A DNA stretch of 64,000 nucleotides, from the NCBI GenBank assembly GCA_963847085.1, contig CAWJYO010000004.1, forward strand, positions 186,001 to 250,000. Direction: 5' to 3'. Position numbers and translations under genes: made by a program. The DNA is from Ilyomonas sp963847085. GTDB lineage: Bacteria; Bacteroidota; Bacteroidia; Chitinophagales; Chitinophagaceae. The notes beneath the pieces are model-generated. The model saw only the letters and a list, made by a program, of their open reading frames with translations. It did no database searches and was not told the DNA's origin. The stretch's first letter is position 1; each line of letters opens with the position of its first letter. Below are positions 58,761 through 64,000 of this stretch, in pieces.

Positions 58761-58848
58761 GAAGAGTGAGTTGTGAATAGTGAGTGAATGATTTGCCTGA
58801 TTAATAATAATTTATCTCCAACCTATAACTCACAACTCACTATTAAAA
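58761..58848. repeat. Palindrome between ftsA and ftsZ, family D
   Basis: AGTGAGTTGTGAATAGTGAG (58765-58784) and ATAACTCACAACTCACTATT (58825-58844) are near-perfect inverted copies about 40 bases apart. GACAAAAACAAA follows at 58851. Single arms with the same words are found at 49211-49235 and 35617-35650. Confidence 0.8.
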
Positions 58849-58891
58849 TTGACAAAAACAAATACAACTAAAAAACAATAAAATTTTTCAC

Positions 58892-60792
58892 ATGATTCAT
58901 TTTGATATTCCGAAACAAAAGTCTTCGATTATAAAAGTATTGGGCGTTGGTGGCGGTGGAAGCAACGCAGTGAACTTTATGTATGGTGAAGACATTGAGG
59001 GTGTAGATTTCATTATTTGTAATACCGATTCCAAAGCATTAGAGCAAAGCAAAATTCCAAACAAAATACAGTTAGGGCCGCATCTGACACAAGGCCTTGG
59101 TGCAGGCGCGAATCCTGAAGTGGGTAAGCAAGCAACTGAAGAATCGCTCGAAGAAATCAAGCGCATCCTGGAAGTGAACACACGCATGGCTTTCATTTGC
59201 GCAGGAATGGGTGGTGGAACCGGCACGGGCGGTGCTCCTATCATTGCAAAAATTTGCCGCGATTTAGGCATATTAACCGTTGGCATTGTTACTACACCAT
59301 TTCCATTTGAAGGTCCGCGCCGCATTGCGCAAGCTGAAAACGGCATTAAGCAATTGGAACCTTATGTAGATACTTTGCTTGTTATCAGCAACGATAAATT
59401 GCGGATGCAATACGGCAACTTAAAAATGCGCGAAGCGTTTGGAAAAGCCGATAATGTGTTGGCTACTGCAGCAAAATGTATCACTGATATTATCAACAGC
59501 CGCGGACATATTATTGTTGACTTTGCCGATGTATGCACAGTAATGAAAAACGGTGGCGTGGCAATTTTAGGAAGTTCGGCCGTAGGTGGCGAAAACCGCG
59601 CCCAGCGTGCCATTGAGGAAGCTTTGAGCTCGCCATTGCTGAACGACAATGACATTAGCGGAGCTAAGTGGATTTTAATTAATATCAACAGTGCAGAAGG
59701 TGAGAACGAATGCACAATGGATGAGTTGGAAATTATCAACAACCATCTCCGTTCGCAAGCTGGTGAATTTTCGGATGTGATCGTGGGTATGGGTTACGAT
59801 AATGCATTGGAAGATAAAATAGGCATCACTTTAATTGCAACCGGCTTTGAGCAAAAAGACCCGTTTACAAAAACGGCACCACAGCTAAAGCTGCAACCGA
59901 AACAAGAGAAAGTGCTGATGTCTTTAAGTGATAGCAATGAAGCTCCCAGGCAACCTGTTGTTCAGGGGAAAGAAGAAAATCCGTTGATGCCAAAGTTATC
60001 TGAGCCGGTAGTAGAAACAAAACCATTTGTAGCTTCTTCACAACCGAAAACTATTGTGCCGGCTGAAGAGGAAAAAATGATATTGCAATTTGATTTTATA
60101 CAAGAGCCGAAGCCTGAACAGAAGCCGCAAATTGTTGCCAGCGAGCCAGAGCATTTACGCATGGAATACAAAGAAAAGCCTGAAGTAAAAACAGTTCATC
60201 ATCAGCCTGTGCAGCCGGTTCATCACACACCGCACTACAACAGCTTTTTAAGCAAGCCGGCGAATATTTATGCTGAAGCTGCAAAGCCTCAAACAACGTC
60301 GCAGCAAGTGTTCAGCCGCAACAGCCGCAAACTTATGTTCAGCAACCTGCACAAGCACCGCAACCCGTTAAGCCAGCAGAGCCCGTTGTTCAACAACCGA
60401 AAGTGCATAATCCTTTTGGTGGCGAAAACGAAGAGGATGTTCAGCTTGAATTAGTGATAAAACCAAATGGAGGAACACAACCTGTTCAGCCGCAAATGCA
60501 AGGCGGCGGAGATTATGGTATTGAATCGAACGAAGAAATGGAGAAGAAAGCACGTGCACAACAGCGTTTGGCAAAGCTGCGCAACTTGTCGTTCAACATG
60601 AACAATACCGAAGTGAATAATGAGTTTGATAATGTACCAGCTTATGTGCGTCGCAATATGGAATTATATGGCAACGCTATGAACTCAAGCGCAGAAAATT
60701 ATTATAGTAAAATAACAGTGAATAAGGAAGGTGGCAAGGACGCTAACCTTTCTACTTTGAATACATTTTTAGATGGCAAGAAGCCAGATTAA
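58892..60792 (+). CDS. ftsZ: Cell-division GTPase FtsZ, one frameshift in the C-terminal linker
   Basis: The globular part (1-320) has VLGVGGGGSNAVNFM, the tubulin signature MGGGTGTGGAPIIAK (about 107), NDKLR, the T7 loop NGGVAILGSSAVGGENRA and the second domain. A proline/glutamine-rich linker follows. The frame changes near 60305, where a VQPQQPQTYVQQPAQAP reading replaces the out-of-frame tail. It then runs through VHNPFGGENEEDVQLELV and ends STLNTFLDGKKPD at 60792. The full protein is about 633 residues. The long linker and tail are normal in Bacteroidota. The break is probably an error because the restored tail is conserved. Confidence 0.95.
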
Positions 60793-60821
60793 TATTGATT
60801 GAAGGTCGTGTTTTTAGTTGT

Positions 60822-60856
60822 ATCTCCCCGGTGGTTTTCTATCGGGGATTTTTTTG
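60822..60856 (+). terminator. Terminator at the end of the mra/fts cluster
   Basis: TCTCCCCG and CGGGGA form the stem, followed by eight T residues. It lies 30 bases after the ftsZ stop and closes the division cluster. Confidence 0.8.
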
Positions 60857-61300
60857 TTTTGTGCGATTTGTTGCTTTACAAAATGGCTGCTCTTTTACTT
60901 CTTTCCAAGTGAATGATGTGCCTTTGCCTTTTAGAAAAACGAGTAGTATCTCAGTTTGAAAATACAGTGTCCCGCAGATGACGCAAATAGCAGCAGATTC
61001 ATATAGTTTATCAGCGCAAATCAGCGAAATCTGCGGGACAAATTCAAAGTGATACACTACGGAAAAACGGTTTGTTGTACTGGTATCATTTTTTTCTTTG
61101 AATTTTGATGTCATTTTCGTATGATAACATACAAATCGCTTATGCTTTTTTGTCATTTACTGAGTCAATAAATCAATTTGGTTTTTGAGGCTTTCTATTG
61201 CTTACACCTCGTTTTGTTTTTGAGCAAATTTTTTCTTTATAAATGATACTTTGAAATAATTAAAGCCCTTATCTTACCCGCTCTTTGCAAGAGGATTTTT
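60857..61300. other. 444-base spacer with a CGCAGAT-family palindrome
   Basis: The gap between ftsZ and the DUF5916 gene holds no convincing gene. A 105-codon minus frame (60839-61156) runs through the terminator and repeat and is not called. The palindrome at 60968-61040 is listed separately. The promoter of the following gene must lie near 61200-61300, but I cannot assign it. Confidence 0.5.
60968..61040. repeat. CGCAGAT-family palindrome, copy 2
   Basis: TGTCCCGCAGATGACGCAAA and the rightward AATCAGCGAAATCTGCGGGACA are inverted arms with a loop including a second weaker match. The outer ten bases pair perfectly. The same words occur at 23843-23909. Confidence 0.8.
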
Positions 61301-63479
61301 ATGAAGCAATTGTTGTTTGTCATTTGTCTTTTACACATCGTTTTTTATTCGTTTGCTCAAAAGAAGAATGCGGCGTTTCAGGTGCACATTCACAAAGCAT
61401 CATCATTGATAAATATTGATGGTAGTGGCGATGAACCGGCATGGCAGGAAGCCGAAACTGCCGGTAACTTTTTTATGGTGTTGCCGATGGATACCAGTTA
61501 TGCGCAGGTGAAAACAGAAGTGAAAGTAACCTATGACGAACACTATTTTTATTTGCTTGCCACCTGCTACAAAGCAGTGAAAGGTGTGAACATGGTGGAA
61601 TCGCTGCACCGCGATTTTACGTTTGGTAAAGAATGATAATTTCCTTCTTTTTATTGATCCGTTTGAGGACGGCACCACAGGTTTTTCGTTTGGTGCAAAT
61701 GCCGAAGGCGCACAGTGGGACGGCACCATGTATCAGGGCGGAAGTGTAGATTTAAACTGGGATAACAAGTGGCTTTCTGCTGTAAAAAACGACAGCATAA
61801 AATGGGTGTTCGAAGCTGCCATTCCTTTTAAAACATTGCGTTACAAAAAAGACTTGTTGCATTGGGGAATCAACTTTAGCCGCAACGATTTAAAGACAAC
61901 CGAAAAAAGCAGTTGGACACCGATACCGCGCCAGTTTCCAACCGCATCACTGGCTTATACCGGCACATTGGTTTGGGATGCCGCGCCGCCTACACCACAC
62001 AGCAACATTTCCATTATTCCTTATGTTTTAACCAGCACCCATAAAGATTTTACCAGTACGCACCCATCAATTATTTCGGGCAGTGAAGGTGTTGACGCGA
62101 AGATTACTTTTTCTACAGCTATGAACTTAGACCTTACAGTGCATCCCGATTTTTCGCAGGTTGAAGTGGATCAGCAGTTAATTAATTTAAGCCGGTATGA
62201 ATTGTTTTTTCCTGAAAAAAGACAATTTTTTTTAGAAAACGGCGACCTCTTTGGCAATTTTGGTTATGCCGATATTCGCCCTTTTTTTTCAAGAAGAATT
62301 GGCTTAAACGTTCCAATCAATGGAGGCTTGCGATTGAGTGGCAAGCTTAACAAAACCTTTCGGATAGGAGTGATGGATATGGAAACAGCCGGTAACACAG
62401 AAGAAGGTATGCCTGCTGAAAACTATGCTGTTGTTTCGTTGCAGCAAAAGATTTTTAAACGCTCGAATATTGGGTTGATTTACGTTGATAAAACTGCATT
62501 GGATTATCATCCTTTTTATAATGACAGCATTAAAAACATCGCTACACCATCCAACCGCAATCTTGGTGTTGAATACAACCTGGCTTCCTCAAACAATGTA
62601 TTTACCGGAAAAGCTTTGTTTTTAAAATCGTTCACGCCGGGCAAAAGCGGCAGCGATTTTACACAGGCTGCTAACCTGCAATACAGTAGCCGCAAATGGT
62701 TGATTTATGGGCAGTATGAATATGTTGGCAAAAACTACAATGCAGAAGTGGGCTATGTTCCGCGTACCAATTTTATTAAGCTGAATCCACAAATCACTTA
62801 TTACTTTTTCCCCAAAAGCGGTATCATCTTAACACACGGTCCGCAGCTAACTATGAATTATTTCTTCGACACGAAATTTCACGGTACCGATCATGAAGAT
62901 GTGTTTGCCTGGCTGTTTGCGTTTCGCAACAAAAGCACATTATCAGTGCAGGCGCAAAACGATTATGTCAGATTATTAGCGCCATTCGATCCTACCAATG
63001 TATCCAAAGATTCATTGCCTACAGGCAGCATTCATCGTTACAACTTAATAGGTTTTGATTATGCTGCGCAACCCCAGCACACATTTACTTATACAGCTAC
63101 TTTGCGGTATGGTACTTACTATGATAATGGGCATTTATTTACGGCTGGCGGCAGCCTCGGTTATCGTTTTCAGCCTTATGTAAACATTACCATGAATGCC
63201 AACTACAGCGACCTGATGTTGCCGCAGCCCTGGGGCAACAAGCACTTCTGGCTCATTGGGCCGCGCATTGATATAACGTTTACAAACACCTTATTTTTTA
63301 CTACTTATATTCAATACAATCAGCAGGCAAATAACATCAATATTAATTCGCGTTTTCAATGGCGGTATAAGCCCGCTTCCGATTTGTTTATTGTTTATAC
63401 TGATAATTATTTTTCAACACCTTTTGGGGCAAAAACAAGAGCCCTGGTTATCAAATTGAATTATTGGTGGAACCCGTAA
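61301..63479 (+). CDS. DUF5916 outer-membrane protein with N-terminal CBM9-like domain, one frameshift
   Basis: A signal peptide (MKQLLFVICLLHIVFYSFAQ) is followed by a carbohydrate-binding family 9-like sandwich, with NIDGSGDEPAWQEAE and VTYDEHYFYLLATCY. The frame breaks near 61630 (FTFGK) and resumes with NDNFLLFIDPFEDGTTGFSFG. The DUF5916 part continues with LDLTVHPDFSQVEVDQQLINLSRYELFFPEKRQFFLENGDLF and a long beta-barrel that ends KLNYWWNP. Proteins of this type are common in Bacteroidota outer membranes. No substrate is known to me. Confidence 0.88.
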
Positions 63480-63697
63480 GATAGGGATTGAATATTAAAC
63501 TATTTCTGATTCATGATTTCTGATTTGTGAATGCTGAAGCTCGCACTATCAAAAGCTTTTATCAAATAGAATTGTGCGCCACACCAATTCAAATTAGTTC
63601 AAATCAAAACTTCATTTTATCAAGTAATAACTATCCTCAATAACCTATAAATCTTATTTATCTTAAGCATCCGGTTCAGGACTAATTATACGGGCAA

Positions 63698-63733
63698 AAC
63701 AAAAAGGCTGAACATTTGTTCAGCCTTTTTGTT
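63698..63733. terminator. Bidirectional hairpin terminator
   Basis: AACAAAAAGGCTGAAC and GTTCAGCCTTTTTGTT pair perfectly around ATTT. It lies just past the end of the HtrA-like gene and about 220 bases after the DUF5916 gene, serving convergent transcription. Confidence 0.88.
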
Positions 63734-63753
63734 GATATAAAATTATCAATCAA

Positions 63754-64000
63754 TTATTGACCACCATTATCATCATTACCATCACCGTTTCCATTATCAT
63801 CACCACCTAAATTCAATGGATAACCATACGTTTCATCATAACCAGGATAAACGCCTTCAAGCTTAACCGTTCCGGTTGCGCTGGCCAACGCCGCATTCAA
63901 ATCGTCAACCGATTTTACTTCCTGACCATTCACACTTAAAATAATAAATCCTTCCTGAATGCGGCTGTTTTTCAACGCACCGCTTCCTAATTTTTTAACC
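63754..64000 (-). CDS. HtrA/DegP-like serine protease, C-terminal PDZ domain (partial)
   Basis: The frame enters from the right edge and reads VKKLGSGALKNSRIQEGFIILSVNGQEVKSVDDLNAAL, the last PDZ domain of a periplasmic HtrA-type protease. A TVKLEGVYPGYDE strand and a short acidic GDDNGNGDGNDDNGG tail follow. The catalytic domain lies outside the window. The tail of alternating glycine, asparagine and aspartate is likely disordered. Confidence 0.8.
   Translation of the reverse strand, partial: VKKLGSGALKNSRIQEGFIILSVNGQEVKSVDDLNAALASATGTVKLEGVYPGYDETYGYPLNLGGDDNGNGDGNDDNGGQ

Noticed and set aside
60250..60454. Programmed frameshifting as the explanation for the ftsZ break
   Set aside because: No slippery heptamer with a following structure is evident, and many unrelated genes in the window show similar breaks, so sequence error is simpler.
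1..64000. CRISPR arrays, tRNA or rRNA genes, insertion sequences or prophage genes
   Set aside because: I found no regularly spaced direct repeats, no cloverleaf with typical TPsiC arm words, and no transposase or integrase motifs on either strand.

Overview
The window looks like the chromosome of a Bacteroidota bacterium, probably in or near the Chitinophagaceae. The evidence is a SusC/SusD pair, a PorX-type regulator of type IX secretion, several lipoproteins with short Bacteroidota lipoboxes, a mraZ-to-ftsZ cluster in the Bacteroidota order, and AT-rich spacers without clear Shine-Dalgarno sites. No tRNA, rRNA, CRISPR array, integrase or insertion sequence was seen.

Layout. 0-10 kb: the end of an unidentified gene, a SusC/SusD outer-membrane uptake pair, a GyrI-like membrane-anchored protein and a large FG-GAP/ASPIC lipoprotein. 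9.8-11.4 kb: decayed remnants of hemN and of a CcoI/FixI-type copper ATPase, the remains of a cbb3-oxidase biogenesis locus. 11.4-13.4 kb: a restriction enzyme candidate overlapping a YhdJ-like adenine methyltransferase. 13.7-17 kb: a truncated haemoglobin, a G1 (eqolisin-like) peptidase preceded by a small protein resembling its pro-region, and a DJ-1/PfpI protein. 17-28 kb: a GH127-like hydrolase, hisA, cdsA, psd, an arginine decarboxylase, an NTF2-like protein, small lipoproteins, a PaiB-like flavoprotein and an M20 dipeptidase.

28.2-32 kb: an ECF sigma factor translationally coupled to a protein with a cytoplasmic anti-sigma-like head, one inner-membrane helix, a periplasmic linker and a C-terminal outer-membrane beta-barrel, followed by an LVIVD beta-propeller lipoprotein and a small barrel-like protein. 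I read this as one envelope-sensing operon. 32.2-43.6 kb: a small membrane protein, AtpZ/AtpI-like proteins, a SprT-like protein, PorX, Uma2, a thioredoxin-domain protein, a parvulin foldase, a NifU-like protein, an M16 peptidase and queA. 43.7-60.8 kb: the division and cell wall cluster mraZ-rsmH-ftsL-ftsI-murE-mraY-murD-ftsW-murG-murC-ftsQ-ftsA-ftsZ. It has an MraZ-operator-like array in front and a terminator behind. 61.3-64 kb: a DUF5916 outer-membrane protein and the end of an HtrA-like protease.

Two features run through the window. First, the 11-mer GCAAAAACAAA occurs 19 times by hand count on the two strands, far above chance. Second, many spacers are long imperfect palindromes of a few recurring families, including several inside the essential mur/fts cluster. 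In addition, at least ten genes, among them ftsZ and murG, carry about 18 frameshifts in all. Because essential genes are affected and some breaks fall in homopolymers, I read most of these as sequence errors. The affected genes are therefore annotated across the breaks. The hemN and ccoI remnants differ because their metal-binding and catalytic residues are also lost.
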